Positions 36,643 through 46,599 are shown, counted from the stretch's first letter. The stretch: 64,000 nt of DNA from DASQGA01 sp035535315 (GCA_035535315.1 DATLQD010000074.1:12385-76384); one strand, 5' to 3'. Made by a program: numbers and translations. Notes: generated from the letters alone by a model not told the origin.

Positions 36643-37614
36643 CTAGTGGTGTGCGAGCTCCGAGGTTCTCGTGACGTCGACGACTCCGCGGATCAGCTCG
36701 AGCTCACCGGCCAGGCGGCTCGCGCCTTTCAGCGCCTCGTCCAGCTCGGCGAGACGCACGATCGCGTCGTCGAGCTCCGCGCGTGCGTAGTTCCGGGAGT
36801 GGTCAAGTGCCTTGCGGACTCGGAACTCGTGCCTGCGGACCTTCTTCGCGATCTCCTTTGTGGCCAGACCTTCCTCCGCGAGAACCTGGACGGCGCGAAC
36901 GAGCTCGACCTGGCCCGTCAGCTTCATGGCGACCACGAACGGGTCGTTGTGCTCCAGCGCGGCCTCGCACGCCTCCAGCGTGGCCTGGAGGTTCCGCGAT
37001 CCCCAGGCGTCACCTAGCGCCCACCCCGGCGGCTCATGCGCAGAGACGGCGAGGTGCTCGACCTCTCGCCGGCTCACCGGCTCGGTTCCGGCCCACGCGG
37101 AGATCTTCTCGAGCTCGGTGGTCAGGGCTGTCGAATCGTCGCCGACGATCTCGATCAGCGCGCGCACCGCCTCTCCATCCAGTTGGAGGTGCAGCCCTTC
37201 GAGCTGTGCCCGTACCCACCCCGGTAGATCTCGCGGCTTGGGGATGTCGAACGTAAGCACCTTCCCGCCCTTCTTCAAGGCATCGGCGAGCGTCGAGGCT
37301 TTCGGCGGCTCCTCGGTCACGAGTGCCAAGATCGATCCGGGCGCCGGATCGACGAGATACTCGGCAATCGCCTGGGCGTCCTCGGCCTTCCAGCGCTCGA
37401 CCCCCTCGACCACGACCAGTCGGTCGGCTTCCGACCCGAAAAGACCCATCGCGTTGCAGGCCTCAACAGCCGCCGCACCGCTCGTGTCGGAGGCATGCAA
37501 CAGCTCCAGGGTCTCGTTCCCGATCCTGGTGCGGAGCCTGCTCAGCGCCCGCCGCACCTTGGACCCGTCAGTCCCGGTCAGGAGATAGACAGGGAGAAGC
37601 GGCTCGCGGGACAT
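36643..37614 (-). CDS. holA: DNA polymerase III delta subunit
   Basis: Clamp-loader subunit that opens the sliding clamp. 323 aa with LLPVYLLTGTDGSKVRRALSRL at the N terminus, LVVVEGVERW, ILALVTEEPPKASTLADAL, a middle domain with LTTELEKISAW, and the C-terminal collar DPFVVAMKLTGQVELVRAVQ. Follows comEA-comEC on the same strand, the standard bacterial order. Confidence 0.93.
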   Translation of the reverse strand: MSREPLLPVYLLTGTDGSKVRRALSRLRTRIGNETLELLHASDTSGAAAVEACNAMGLFGSEADRLVVVEGVERWKAEDAQAIAEYLVDPAPGSILALVTEEPPKASTLADALKKGGKVLTFDIPKPRDLPGWVRAQLEGLHLQLDGEAVRALIEIVGDDSTALTTELEKISAWAGTEPVSRREVEHLAVSAHEPPGWALGDAWGSRNLQATLEACEAALEHNDPFVVAMKLTGQVELVRAVQVLAEEGLATKEIAKKVRRHEFRVRKALDHSRNYARAELDDAIVRLAELDEALKGASRLAGELELIRGVVDVTRTSELAHH

Positions 37615-37629
37615 CCGGACGGAGCATAG

Positions 37630-39912
37630 TCAGCGGTCGGTCCGGACCGAGAAGCTACGCCCGTCCGATTCGATCACGACCCGCCCGTCCTCGTCTGTGC
37701 GATACACCTCGAGCCCCGGCTCGCGCGCCAGTGCCGCGAGCGTCGAGGGCGTCGGGTGGCCGTAGTCGTTGCCCCTTCCGACCGAGATCACCGCAATCCG
37801 GGGATCCACCACGTCGAGAAGCTCGGGGAGTCCCCGGTCGGACGATCCGTGATGGGCGACCTTCAGCACCTCGACCGTGGGCGGCCGGAGCGGCAGGGTC
37901 ACTTCGGACTCGGCGTCAGCCGTGAGCAGAACGTCGAACGAGCCGTAGGTGGCGAGCAGGACGACCGCGTGCTGGTGTGGATCCTCACTCTCGACGCCAG
38001 GCCCGTCCGGCCAGAGGACACGTAGACGGAGCCGGCCCAGCCGGTACACGAGCCCGGCTCGCGCCGGGACGATCCGGACGTGCTCTTGCCGCGCCTCTGC
38101 GAGCGCCACGCGCTCGTCGGAGCTTTGCGTCGGCTCGAGCGGGTCGAGGATGAATCCGACCTGAAGACGATCGAGGATCTCGGTTGCGCCGCCCACATGA
38201 TCCCGATGCGGATGGGTGAGGACGATGGCCGCCAGCCGGGAGACTCCGAGCGTCCGCAGCTGGGCTGCGACCTCGGCTTCGGGGGAGCCCTCGTCCACGA
38301 GCACCGCACCCTGCGCCACCTGCAGCAGGATGGAGTCGCCCTGCCCGACGTCGAGAACGGTCACACGAAGCCCACCCGGCGGCGAGGGTGGAGCGTCCTC
38401 GCCGGCCGAGCGCCAAGCCAGACCGAGAACCGCCGCCATGGCCACGAGTGCCAGGACGCGCCTGCCATGCGGAGGACGAATGCGAGTGGCGAGGACGATC
38501 ACGATCAGACCGGCGGCGAGGACGGCAACTCCGGCCCCGGAGGAGACCTGGGCATGCGGGAGCCCGCCCACGAGACGAGCGCTGAGCGCGAGGTAGGCGG
38601 CCAGCCAGCCGTTCAGCCACCCGAGTGCAAGCGCCGCCGCCGGGAGAATCGGATCGAGCAGTGTCGCTGCGAAAGCGAGTGCCAGGAGCGGCGCGACGAC
38701 CGGTTCCGCCAGGGCGTTCCCGAGCACGGAATACACGGGTATCGAGCCAAACTCGAGCCAGAGGATCGGAGCCGTCACGATTCCGCAAGCGGCGGAAACC
38801 GCGAGTGCTGCGACGAGCCGGCGTGGCAACGGGTAACCCTCCAAACGCCGCTCGACTCTCGGAACGGCGACGAAGATTGCGGAGACGGCCGCGAACGACA
38901 GCTGAAAGCCCGGCTCGAGCAGGGCATACGGCGTCGCCGCCATCAGCACGGCTGCTCCCACAAGGAGCGCGTACCAACGGTCGGCGGGCCGCGAAGCAAG
39001 CCACGCCAGAGATGCAAGCGATCCGGCGACTCCCGCCCGTACGACTGAAGGCTGCCATCCGACCGCGGCAACGTAGGCGAGCACCGACAGGAGCGCAGCG
39101 ACCTGGCCCGCCCACCGAGGAAGGCCGAGGCCCCAGGCAAGCAGAAGCGCCCCCGCGATCACGTACGCGACGTTCTGGCCGGACACTGCCAGGAGGTGGT
39201 AAAGACCGGAGGCGCGGAAGTCATCGCGAAGCTCCTGGTCGAGCCCCTCGTCCTCTCCGAGCACGACGCCGGCGACAACTGCTCGGCGCTCGCCGTCGAG
39301 CCCTGGTGCGAGTGACCGGTCGACACGTCGCCGCAGGACGTCAGCGAGCCCCCCGATCCCGCCGCGGTGGCCGACGATGCGGTAGCCATCAGCCCGGAGC
39401 ACGACGTGGATCCCCTGCCGCCTCAGATACGCAGCCTCGTCGAATCGCTCTCCCTTTTCGGCACGACGGGGATGCCGAACAGTGGCGACCACCTCGAGCA
39501 GCGATCCTTGCGGTGGCGCGCGGCCGCGGGGCAGCTCGAGGCGCGAAAGCTCGTCCGTCCGCTCGGACCTGAACCTGTGCACGCGGATCGGGACCCGCAC
39601 AGCGAACGCGCTACGGCGTGCCGGGCCCGTCACCTCGACCAGCGCTGCCCCGGCTTCTCCGGCGGCGGGAGCGAGCTCGCTCCGGTCGATCTGGTCGAGT
39701 CGAGCGCTTCCCCACCAGAGGCCTGCAAACAGGAGAGCCGTACCCAGGGCCACCGTACGTCGTGCCCCGAGCCAGACCGAGCCGACGGCCAGGACACCTG
39801 CAGCAAGCGCCAGAGCAAGAGTTGGGGCACGGACGACGAGCGATAGGCCGAGGCCCGCACAGAAGCAGCCGAGGACGAGGTGCGGCGCGCGCAGCCGGCT
39901 CCGACTCCTCAC
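37630..39912 (-). CDS. comEC: ComEC/Rec2 DNA-uptake channel protein
   Basis: Predicted membrane channel for single-stranded DNA in transformation. 760 aa: N-terminal hydrophobic part and OB-like soluble segment, the Competence domain (GERRAVVAGVVLGEDEGLD, LYHLLAVSGQNVAYV, about 200-470) and a C-terminal metallo-beta-lactamase domain with LTHPHRDHVGGA near 563-574 and AHHGSSDRG. Start GTG overlaps the comEA stop as GTGA. Confidence 0.94.
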   Translation of the reverse strand: MRSRSRLRAPHLVLGCFCAGLGLSLVVRAPTLALALAAGVLAVGSVWLGARRTVALGTALLFAGLWWGSARLDQIDRSELAPAAGEAGAALVEVTGPARRSAFAVRVPIRVHRFRSERTDELSRLELPRGRAPPQGSLLEVVATVRHPRRAEKGERFDEAAYLRRQGIHVVLRADGYRIVGHRGGIGGLADVLRRRVDRSLAPGLDGERRAVVAGVVLGEDEGLDQELRDDFRASGLYHLLAVSGQNVAYVIAGALLLAWGLGLPRWAGQVAALLSVLAYVAAVGWQPSVVRAGVAGSLASLAWLASRPADRWYALLVGAAVLMAATPYALLEPGFQLSFAAVSAIFVAVPRVERRLEGYPLPRRLVAALAVSAACGIVTAPILWLEFGSIPVYSVLGNALAEPVVAPLLALAFAATLLDPILPAAALALGWLNGWLAAYLALSARLVGGLPHAQVSSGAGVAVLAAGLIVIVLATRIRPPHGRRVLALVAMAAVLGLAWRSAGEDAPPSPPGGLRVTVLDVGQGDSILLQVAQGAVLVDEGSPEAEVAAQLRTLGVSRLAAIVLTHPHRDHVGGATEILDRLQVGFILDPLEPTQSSDERVALAEARQEHVRIVPARAGLVYRLGRLRLRVLWPDGPGVESEDPHQHAVVLLATYGSFDVLLTADAESEVTLPLRPPTVEVLKVAHHGSSDRGLPELLDVVDPRIAVISVGRGNDYGHPTPSTLAALAREPGLEVYRTDEDGRVVIESDGRSFSVRTDR

Positions 39913-40505
39913 AGGTCGACGAGCGTTTTCAGTTCCTCGAGGCGAGCAGGCCCGATGCCCGGAACGGCGTCGAGCTCCTCGACGGCCTGGAAAGCGCCGT
40001 GCTCCGTTCGATAGGCCAGGATCTTCTGGGCGGTCACCGGCCCGATCCCAGGAAGCGTGTCGAGCTGCTCGAGCGTCGCTGAGTTCAGATGGATCTTCTG
40101 GCCGGCCACGGTGGGACCTATGGCACCGCCTGCCGCAGCTGCGGTCGGCCCAGGATCGCCACGGGCAGGGACCAACACCTGCTGCCCGTCCGCAATCGGG
40201 GAGGCGAGGTTCACGAGCTCGAGAGCCGCTTTCGGCTTCGCTCCTCCCGCCCGGCGAATCGCGTCCGCGGTGCGACTGCCTTCCCGCAGTCGATAGAGGC
40301 CTGGCTTTCGCACCGCGCCGACCACGTGAACGAGGAGAGTCCGGGCGGGGGTTTTCTCAGCCGCGAGCGCCCCTGCGGGAGCCCGCGAGGTTTCTCGAGG
40401 AGTCCGATCGTCTTCCCCACCCAGCGCGAAGCGACCTCCGATCGCGAGGAGAAAAAGGACGGCGAGAGCGTAGGCGGCTGCCCGCCGGCGCGAGATCGTC
40501 GGCAT
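39909..40505 (-). CDS. comEA: ComEA-type DNA-binding protein
   Basis: Membrane-anchored DNA receptor for uptake, 198 aa from the ATG at 40505. One membrane anchor (AAAYALAVLFLLAIGGRFAL, about 9-28), an SLBB domain (VHVVGAVRKPGLYRL, GQQVLVPARG), a Gly/Ala linker and a C-terminal double helix-hairpin-helix (LNSATLEQLDTLPGIGPVTA, VPGIGPARLEEL). Coupled to comEC. Confidence 0.93.
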   Translation of the reverse strand: MPTISRRRAAAYALAVLFLLAIGGRFALGGEDDRTPRETSRAPAGALAAEKTPARTLLVHVVGAVRKPGLYRLREGSRTADAIRRAGGAKPKAALELVNLASPIADGQQVLVPARGDPGPTAAAAGGAIGPTVAGQKIHLNSATLEQLDTLPGIGPVTAQKILAYRTEHGAFQAVEELDAVPGIGPARLEELKTLVDL

Positions 40506-40615
40506 CTGCACGCGATCGATGCTTGCGCGGAAAGACGCGCGAGTGGCGCACCGACCGTGCCGGAACGAACACGAATTCCTTGCCACGCGAACCTGGGTGG
40601 CACAAGATCGAGCGC

Positions 40616-41254
40616 GTGACCAACCAGCTCGTGGGCTTTCTCGGCGTCTCGCTGCTCGTGATCGCGGTCCCCGGACCGGATACCGCATTGACGATCCGGA
40701 ACACGCTCGCTGGGGGGCGGGGAGCCGGTGTCTTCACTGCACTCGGGGTTGCAACGGGGCAAGCAACGTGGACGCTCGCGACGTGCACGGGCCTCGCAGC
40801 GCTCCTGCTGGCGTCGGAGCCGGCGTTCCTCGCGCTCAAGCTCGTGGGCGCGGGCTACCTCGTATTCCTGGGAGCGCAGGCGCTGCTCGGGGCCCTGAGC
40901 TCAGCTTTCGGCCGATCTCGCGCCGTGGCGATCGCCGCTCCCTCGCGCCGGAGAATCGACCGCCGCGTCGCACTGCGCCAGGGCGTGGTCAGCAATCTCG
41001 GGAACCCGAAGATGGCGGTCTTCTTCACCAGTCTCCTGCCTCAGTTCGCTCCTGGCTCCGGCACCTCGTTCTCCGCGCTCCTCCTTCTCGGCCTCGTCTT
41101 CTGCTCGCTGACGCTCGCGTGGCTGGCCGCTTACGCGATAGCTGTCGCGAAGGCGGGCGACTATCTGCGCCGGTCCGGCATTCGCCGTGCGATCCAAGGG
41201 CTGACCGGCGCCGTTCTCATCGCACTCGGGCTCCGCATCGCAACCGAGCGCTGA
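40616..41254 (+). CDS. LysE/RhtB-family amino-acid exporter
   Basis: Small membrane exporter, 212 aa from the GTG at 40616, with about six hydrophobic helices. Family motifs VIAVPGPDTALTIRNTLAGGRGAGVFTALGVATGQ at the N terminus and GVVSNLGNPKMAVFFTSLLPQF in the middle. Convergent with aceA, 6 bp away. Substrate not predictable. Upstream in-frame sequence is antisense to comEC/comEA. Confidence 0.9.
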   Translation: MTNQLVGFLGVSLLVIAVPGPDTALTIRNTLAGGRGAGVFTALGVATGQATWTLATCTGLAALLLASEPAFLALKLVGAGYLVFLGAQALLGALSSAFGRSRAVAIAAPSRRRIDRRVALRQGVVSNLGNPKMAVFFTSLLPQFAPGSGTSFSALLLLGLVFCSLTLAWLAAYAIAVAKAGDYLRRSGIRRAIQGLTGAVLIALGLRIATER

Positions 41255-41260
41255 AAATCT

Positions 41261-42562
41261 CTAGCGCTTCGCGGCCGGGCTGGCCGGGTCGAACTGGTCT
41301 TCCTCGGTCGAGCCCTTGAGCGCGAGTGTCGAGCTTGCGCCCGCAGAAGCCGCCTCGGAGACGCTGTCGAAGTACCCGGCGCCGACCTCCCGTTGGTGCC
41401 GTGTCGCCGTGTAGCCTTCGGATTCCAGCTCGAACTCCCGCTCCTGGAGCCTCACATAGGCGGTCATGCCCTCCTCGGCATAGCCACGCGCCAGCTCGAA
41501 CATCGACTCGTTCAGCGCGTGGAAGCCCGCCAGGGTGATGAACTGGAACTTGTAGCCGAGCACTCCTAGGTCGTCCTGGAAGCTCGCGATCGCCTCGTCG
41601 TCCAGGGCCCGCCTCCAGTTGAACGACGGCGAGCAGTTGTAGGCCATGAGCTTGCCCGGAAACTCGGCGTGGACGGCCTCGGCGAAGGCGCGGGCCTCCT
41701 CGAGATCCGGCGTCGAGGTCTCAAACCAGAGGACGTCGGCATAGGGCGCATACGCCAGCGCGCGAGCGATCACCGGCTCGAGCCCCGGCTGCACGTGGAA
41801 GTAGCCCTCGGCGGTCCTCTCTCCGGTCACGAACTCGCGGTCGCGCTCGTCTACGTCGCTCGTGAGAAGGGTTGCGGAGAGCGCATCGGTCCGGGCCACC
41901 AGAACCGTCGGGACACCCATGACGTCCGCCGCCAGCCGGGCGGCGTTCAACGTCCGCACGAACTGGCTTGTGGGGACGAGCACCTTGCCGCCCAGATGTC
42001 CGCACTTTTTCTCCGACGCGAGCTGGTCCTCGAAATGCACGCCTGCGGCGCCCGCCTCGATCATCCCTTTCATGAGCTCGAACGCGTTCAGCGGCCCGCC
42101 GAACCCGGCCTCCGCGTCGGCAATGATCGGGGCGAGCCAGTACGTGTCGCTCTTGCCTTCGGCCCACTCGATCTGGTCGGCTCGCGTGAGCGCGTTGTTG
42201 AGGCGCCGGACTGCCGCGGGGACGCTGTTCGCCGGATATAGGCTCTGGTCGGGATAGACCTCGCCCGCGAGGTTCCCGTCGGCGGCAACCTGCCAGCCGG
42301 AGAGATAGATCGCCTCGAGCCCGGCCTTTACCATCTGGACGGCCTGGCCGCCCGAGATGGCTCCGAGCGCGCGCACGTATCCGTCTCCGCTCAGGAGCTC
42401 CCAGAGGCGCTTTGCGCCAAGCTCTGCCAGCGTGTGCTTGACGTGTACCGAGCCTCGAAGCCGGACGACGTCCTCCGCTCCGTACGCGCGCTCGATGCCC
42501 GCCCAGCGCTCCCCCTCCCACGCTCCTGCCAGCGTGTCGTCCTGCCCGTTTAACTGGCTCAT
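41261..42562 (-). CDS. aceA: Isocitrate lyase
   Basis: Splits isocitrate to glyoxylate and succinate in the glyoxylate shunt. 433 aa with catalytic motif [13 protein letters not shown], plus [34 protein letters not shown] and [11 protein letters not shown]. Strong Shine-Dalgarno (GGGGAG) four nt before the ATG. Malate synthase is not in the window. The divergent LysR gene and palindromic sites upstream make that regulator a candidate controller. Confidence 0.96.
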   Translation of the reverse strand: MSQLNGQDDTLAGAWEGERWAGIERAYGAEDVVRLRGSVHVKHTLAELGAKRLWELLSGDGYVRALGAISGGQAVQMVKAGLEAIYLSGWQVAADGNLAGEVYPDQSLYPANSVPAAVRRLNNALTRADQIEWAEGKSDTYWLAPIIADAEAGFGGPLNAFELMKGMIEAGAAGVHFEDQLASEKKCGHLGGKVLVPTSQFVRTLNAARLAADVMGVPTVLVARTDALSATLLTSDVDERDREFVTGERTAEGYFHVQPGLEPVIARALAYAPYADVLWFETSTPDLEEARAFAEAVHAEFPGKLMAYNCSPSFNWRRALDDEAIASFQDDLGVLGYKFQFITLAGFHALNESMFELARGYAEEGMTAYVRLQEREFELESEGYTATRHQREVGAGYFDSVSEAASAGASSTLALKGSTEEDQFDPASPAAKR

Positions 42563-42593
42563 ATTTCTCCCCCTAGTCCTGTTACGTACGACG

Positions 42594-42614
42594 GACGGCG
42601 CCTCAGGCGCCGTC
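42594..42614. repeat. Hairpin upstream of aceA
   Basis: Perfect 9-bp inverted repeat GACGGCGCC/GGCGCCGTC with a TCA loop, between the small Cys-rich gene and aceA. No T-tract follows on the minus strand; possibly a weak terminator or mRNA-stabilising structure. Confidence 0.45.
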
Positions 42615-42643
42615 GGGCCCAGCTCGAGTCGAGCGGCGCCGGC

Positions 42644-42784
42644 CTAATCCGTATCGTGATCACGCTCGCACCATTCCGGACAGGTGCACTCCGCCACCTC
42701 GGCGGTGCAGAGTGTCGTAACCGGCCTAAGGCCGGGCACGACGGGCGCGTCTCTCTCGACGATCTCGTAACTCGAATGCAGCAT
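42644..42784 (-). CDS. Small Cys-rich protein (CPxWC type), unknown function
   Basis: 46-residue ORF from an ATG at 42784: a short acidic N terminus (SYEIVERDAPVV) and a C-terminal CTCPEWCERDHDTD. The C-x-C-P-x-W-C-x3-H pattern recalls the small metal-binding-like DUF6907 proteins of actinobacteria; this is from memory of the family. No Shine-Dalgarno seen. Lies between aceA and the LysR gene on the aceA strand, so it may be co-transcribed with aceA. Confidence 0.5.
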   Translation of the reverse strand: MLHSSYEIVERDAPVVPGLRPVTTLCTAEVAECTCPEWCERDHDTD

Positions 42785-42824
42785 CGTTCGAGTGTAGGCC
42801 CGAGTGCTCCATTCGTATAATCGT

Positions 42825-42852
42825 TTGCTTCGATCGAATGCATAGATATGAT
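42825..42852 (+). promoter_or_regulatory. Putative promoter of the LysR gene
   Basis: TTGCTT (42825-42830) and TATGAT (42847-42852) with a 16-nt spacer. A start about 7 nt downstream falls on or next to the GTG at 42859, so the mRNA may be leaderless; no Shine-Dalgarno is present. Confidence 0.45.
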
Positions 42853-42857
42853 CTATG
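42841..42857. promoter_or_regulatory. Palindromic operator candidate overlapping the LysR -10
   Basis: Perfect 7-bp inverted repeat CATAGAT/ATCTATG with ATG spacer, covering the -10 box and touching the LysR start. A second perfect palindrome TTCGATCGAA is at 42829-42838. LysR regulators often bind such sites in divergent intergenic regions and repress themselves. Confidence 0.5.
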
Positions 42858-42858
42858 A

Positions 42859-43779
42859 GTGCGTCTAGCGCAGATCGAAGGCTTCGTCGAGGTCGCACGG
42901 AGTCAGAAGCTCGGGCAGGCGGCGAGCGAGCTCTTCATCACGCAGCCGGCCTTGACGGCGCGCATCCAACGTCTCGAACAGGAGCTCGGGGTACCACTCT
43001 TCGTCCGCACTCCGACCGGCATGCGCCTCACCGACCCGGGGCGAACGTTTCTCCCGTGGGCCGTGCGCGCACTCGACGCCGTCGACGAGGGTCGCCGGCA
43101 TGTGGAGGAGCTCGCCCGCGGCGGCGCGGGAGAGCTTGCGATCGGGGCAGCGCCGGCTGTCAGCACCTACGTCCTCCCCGCGCTCCTGAAGAGCTTCTCG
43201 GACGACCTGCCGAATGTGAGCCTCGTCGTGCGCACCGGCCACTCGGAAGAAATCCTCGACATGGTCTTGCGAGGCGAGGTCGAGCTCGGCCTCGTACGCG
43301 CGCTTCTCCATCCGCAGATCCAAAGCATGCCGTTCTACGAGGAGACGCTCGTCCTGGTCACCGACCCTTCGCATCCGTTCGCCGCACGCACGCGCATCTC
43401 GATCGTGGAGATCGCCGAGGCGCAGCTCATCCTGTTCGACCGCACCTCGAGCTACCACGGGCTTACGAGCTCGTTCTTCCGTGAGGCGGGAGTGACACCG
43501 CGCGGCGTCATGGAGCTCGACAACATCGACGCCGCGAAAAAGATGGTGCAGCAGGGGCTCGGCGTCGCCCTCCTCCCTCAGACGGCGGTCGCGGGGGAGC
43601 TCGCCGACGGCAGCCTCGTGGCCGTTCGGATCGCTAATGTCGAGCCCGCCCGCCGCCAGATCGTGGCGGTGCGGCGAAAGGACGACGGCGAGCCGACCGG
43701 GCTCGTGGCGGCGTTCATGCAGAAGCTCTCGGGCGCCGAAGTCGGTCGCTCTCGCGGCCGCAGGCCGCGTCGCCGCTAA
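42859..43779 (+). CDS. LysR-family transcriptional regulator
   Basis: 306 aa, GTG start. N-terminal helix-turn-helix: [57 protein letters not shown]-terminal periplasmic-binding-type effector domain ([53 protein letters not shown]). Divergent from the small gene and aceA, 297 bp from the aceA start. LysR proteins commonly control the divergent neighbour. Its own effector is not predictable. The extreme C terminus is Arg-rich. Confidence 0.92.
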   Translation: MRLAQIEGFVEVARSQKLGQAASELFITQPALTARIQRLEQELGVPLFVRTPTGMRLTDPGRTFLPWAVRALDAVDEGRRHVEELARGGAGELAIGAAPAVSTYVLPALLKSFSDDLPNVSLVVRTGHSEEILDMVLRGEVELGLVRALLHPQIQSMPFYEETLVLVTDPSHPFAARTRISIVEIAEAQLILFDRTSSYHGLTSSFFREAGVTPRGVMELDNIDAAKKMVQQGLGVALLPQTAVAGELADGSLVAVRIANVEPARRQIVAVRRKDDGEPTGLVAAFMQKLSGAEVGRSRGRRPRRR

Positions 43780-46238
43780 CCGACGACGAGGTTCACGAGC
43801 TTCCCGGGCACGATGATCCGCTTGCGGATCTCTTTGCCGTCGAGGTGAGCCCGAACCTTGGGCAGCTCGGTGGCGCGCGCGACGAGCTCGTCCTCCGAAA
43901 GACCGGCGGGGACCTCGACCTTGTCGCGCACCTTGCCGTTCACCTGCACGACCAGCGTGAACGTGTCGCGTTCGAGCATCGCCGGATCCGGCTCCGGCCA
44001 CGTCTCCTCCCAGAGCCGCTCGTGACCCAGCCGCTCCCAGAGCTCTTCCGCGACGTGCGGCGCGTACGGCTGGACGAGCGAGACGATCGTCTGCGTGGCA
44101 AAGCGAACGGCGGCCGCCTGGTCCGGGTCGTCCTTCGCGTGCTGGGCCTGGTTCAGAAGCTCCATCAGCGCAGCCACCGGCGTGTTGAACTGGAAGCGCC
44201 GCTCGATGTCGTCGGTGACCCTCTGGATGGTGGCGTGCGTGCTGCGAACGAGCGGGCCGTCGCCGGGCGCGCCAGTGTCGCCGCGCTCGGCTACCTCGAG
44301 CGCCAGCCGCCACAGCCGCGCCAGGAAGCGGGAGGTGCCTTCGATGCCGGTGTCCTGCCACTCCTTGTCCTCGTCGGCAGGCGCCATGAACAGGATGTAG
44401 AGCCGCGTGGCGTCGGCTCCGTAGTGCGAGATCATCTCGTCGGGGGGAACCACGTTCCCCTTCGACTTGGCCATCTTGGCGCCGTGGCGATAGATCATCC
44501 CCTGGTTGAACAGGCGGGCGAAAGGCTCCCGGAAGTCGACCAGACCCATCTCCTGCATGACCTTCGTGAAGAAGCGGGCGTAGAGCAGGTGGAGGATCGC
44601 GTGCTCGATCCCGCCGATGTACTGGTTGACGGGCAGCCAGTAGTTCGCGATCTCGGTCGAGAAGGGCGCTTCGTCGTTGTCCGGGTCCGTGTAGCGGAGG
44701 AAGTACCAGGAGGAGTCGACGAAGGTGTCCATCGTGTCGGTCTCGCGCCGCGCCGGACCACCGCAGGACGGGCAGGTCGTCCGAACCCAGTCCTCGGCGG
44801 CCGCGAGCGGCGAGCGCCCCTTCGGGAGGTAGTCGTCGACCTCCGGCAGGAGCACAGGCAGGTCCTCGTCCGGGACCGGGACGATGCCGCAGTCATTCTC
44901 GCAGTAGACGACCGGAATGGGCGCACCCCAGTAGCGCTGGCGAGAGAGGAGCCAGTCGCGGAGCCGGTAGCCGACCGCAGGGCGGCCCAGGTGGTTGGCC
45001 TCGAGCCACTCGATGATCGCCTTCTTCGCTTCCGGACTCGTCATCGCCGTGAACGGGCCCGAGTCGACGAGCCGCTCGCCCTCGGTGTGCTCAACGAACG
45101 CGCCCTCCTCGGCCGGCTCGCCTTCCGCCGGTGCAACCACCGTGCGAATCGGGAGCCCGAACTTCTGCGCGAACGCGTAGTCGCGCTCGTCATGGGCCGG
45201 GACAGCCATGATCGCGCCCGTCCCGTAGTCCATGAGGACGTAGTCCGCGACCCACACCGGAATCTGCTCGCCGTTCACCGGGTTCGTCACATAGCGGCCG
45301 GTGAAGACACCCGTCTTCTCGCGGTCAGGGTCTGCCCGCTCGACCGCCGAGCGAGCGGCTGTATGGCGCACGTAGTCGAAGACGGCCTCCTCGTACTCGG
45401 TGCCCTCGACCAGCCGGGGCACGAGGGGGTGCTCGGGTGCGAGCACGAAGAACGTGGAACCGAAGAGCGTGTCCGGCCGCGTCGTGAAGACCGGCAGGTC
45501 GATGTCGAGCTCCTCGATCCGGAAGATGGCCTCGGCGCCCTCGGAGCGGCCGATCCAGTTTCGCTGCATCGTGAGGACGCGCTCAGGCCAGGACTCGAGC
45601 AGATCCATCTCGTCGAGAAGGGCGTCCGCGTATGCCGTGATGCGGAAGAACCACTGCTCGAGGCTCTTCGCCTCCACCTCCGCCCCACACCGCTCGCAGC
45701 GGCCGTCGATCACCTGCTCGTTCGCGAGCACGGTCTGGTCGTTCGGGCACCACTTGACCAGCGCCTCCTTGCGATACGCGAGCTCGCGCTCCAGGAAGCG
45801 CAGGAAGAGCCACTGCGTCCAGCGGTAGTAGCGCGGATCGGCCGTCGAGACTTCGCGGGACCAGTCGACCGCCCACCCCATGCGCTTCATCTGCTCGCGG
45901 ATCGCAGCGATGTTCCGCTCGGTGATCAGTCGCGGGTGCCCGCCCTCACGGATCGCCGCGTTCTCCGCAGGCAGGCCGAAGGCGTCGTAGCCCATCGGCC
46001 GCAGCACGTTGAAGCCGCGGCGACGGCGTACGTGCGTCACCACGTCGCCGAGGGTGTAGTTCAGGACATGACCCATATGCAGCTCGCCCGAGGGGTAGGG
46101 CAGCATCTCGAGGACGTACGACTTGTCCGCGTCTTCGGGCTTTATCGGCAGGGTCGGATTCGGGACCAGAAACGCCTGCTCCCGCTCCCAGACCTCTTGC
46201 CATTTCTGCTCGACCTGCTCCGGCTCGTACCGCTCCAT
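43776..46238 (-). CDS. leuS: Leucyl-tRNA synthetase
   Basis: Class I synthetase charging tRNA-Leu, 820 aa. HIGH motif as [16 protein letters not shown] (about 52-67), large CP1 editing domain ([32 protein letters not shown]), zinc-type knots CPNDQTV/CERCG and CPSCGG, KMSKS as [15 protein letters not shown] (about 587), anticodon domain and C-terminal domain. I take ATG 46238 behind AGGAG rather than the overlapping GTG. The leader holds a strong terminator-like hairpin. Confidence 0.96.
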   Translation of the reverse strand: MERYEPEQVEQKWQEVWEREQAFLVPNPTLPIKPEDADKSYVLEMLPYPSGELHMGHVLNYTLGDVVTHVRRRRGFNVLRPMGYDAFGLPAENAAIREGGHPRLITERNIAAIREQMKRMGWAVDWSREVSTADPRYYRWTQWLFLRFLERELAYRKEALVKWCPNDQTVLANEQVIDGRCERCGAEVEAKSLEQWFFRITAYADALLDEMDLLESWPERVLTMQRNWIGRSEGAEAIFRIEELDIDLPVFTTRPDTLFGSTFFVLAPEHPLVPRLVEGTEYEEAVFDYVRHTAARSAVERADPDREKTGVFTGRYVTNPVNGEQIPVWVADYVLMDYGTGAIMAVPAHDERDYAFAQKFGLPIRTVVAPAEGEPAEEGAFVEHTEGERLVDSGPFTAMTSPEAKKAIIEWLEANHLGRPAVGYRLRDWLLSRQRYWGAPIPVVYCENDCGIVPVPDEDLPVLLPEVDDYLPKGRSPLAAAEDWVRTTCPSCGGPARRETDTMDTFVDSSWYFLRYTDPDNDEAPFSTEIANYWLPVNQYIGGIEHAILHLLYARFFTKVMQEMGLVDFREPFARLFNQGMIYRHGAKMAKSKGNVVPPDEMISHYGADATRLYILFMAPADEDKEWQDTGIEGTSRFLARLWRLALEVAERGDTGAPGDGPLVRSTHATIQRVTDDIERRFQFNTPVAALMELLNQAQHAKDDPDQAAAVRFATQTIVSLVQPYAPHVAEELWERLGHERLWEETWPEPDPAMLERDTFTLVVQVNGKVRDKVEVPAGLSEDELVARATELPKVRAHLDGKEIRKRIIVPGKLVNLVVG

Positions 46239-46262
46239 CACGCTCCTAGAAAAGCTCCTAAA

Positions 46263-46288
46263 ACGAAAAAGCCTCTCGTGCGAGAGGC
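46263..46288 (-). terminator. Intrinsic terminator or attenuator in the leuS leader
   Basis: GCCTCTCG (46271-46278) and CGAGAGGC (46281-46288) form a perfect 8-bp stem with a 2-nt gap, followed on the minus strand by TTTTTCGTTTT, ending about 24 nt before leuS. An upstream CGGGCG/CGCCCG hairpin and a GGGGAC/GTTCCCC pairing offer an alternative fold. It either ends transcripts of the small ORF at 46380-46550 or attenuates leuS. A T-box consensus (GGTGGNACCGCG) was not found. Confidence 0.7.
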
Positions 46289-46379
46289 CAGGGGAACACG
46301 TACGGGCGCTGTCGCCCGCTAGTCCCCGGTTGGATTGCTAAGTCCACGAATCACCGGTTCAACTTTACCGGATCGGCTC

Positions 46380-46550
46380 TCACGGCTCGCGAGCGGGATC
46401 CGGGAAGCCGTGACCAGGCGGCCGCTCCCGCTCGAGCTCCTGCTCCTCTTCGACCTTCGGGCCCGGGATGCCGGGGTCCTGGGGCAGATCGGGGTCGGTC
46501 GGGTCGTCCTCCCCCGGAGGCCGTGTCTGCTTCTCGGGACCCTCGGCCAT
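46380..46550 (-). CDS. Small acidic proline-rich protein, unknown function
   Basis: 56-residue ORF from an ATG at 46550 with AGGTGG about five nt upstream. It is rich in Pro, Glu and Asp (PPGEDDPTDPDLPQDPG, VEEEQELERERPPGHG), predicted disordered and soluble. Nothing recognised. Support is the start/Shine-Dalgarno pair, GC-biased third positions and a terminator hairpin downstream; it could still be a chance frame. Confidence 0.45.
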   Translation of the reverse strand: MAEGPEKQTRPPGEDDPTDPDLPQDPGIPGPKVEEEQELERERPPGHGFPDPAREP

Positions 46551-46599
46551 GCGAGCCACCTACCCACTTGCCGGTTGGCGGAACCCCGGAAGCAAACGC

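Noticed and set aside
43845..46322. Very long plus-strand frame (825 codons) opposite leuS
   Set aside because: Leu/Arg/Asp-rich sequence without any domain; mirror of the leuS codon bias.
46289..46420. T-box riboswitch before leuS
   Set aside because: Terminator and competing pairing exist, but the conserved GGTGGNACCGCG-type sequence is absent; kept only as an attenuator-like finding.
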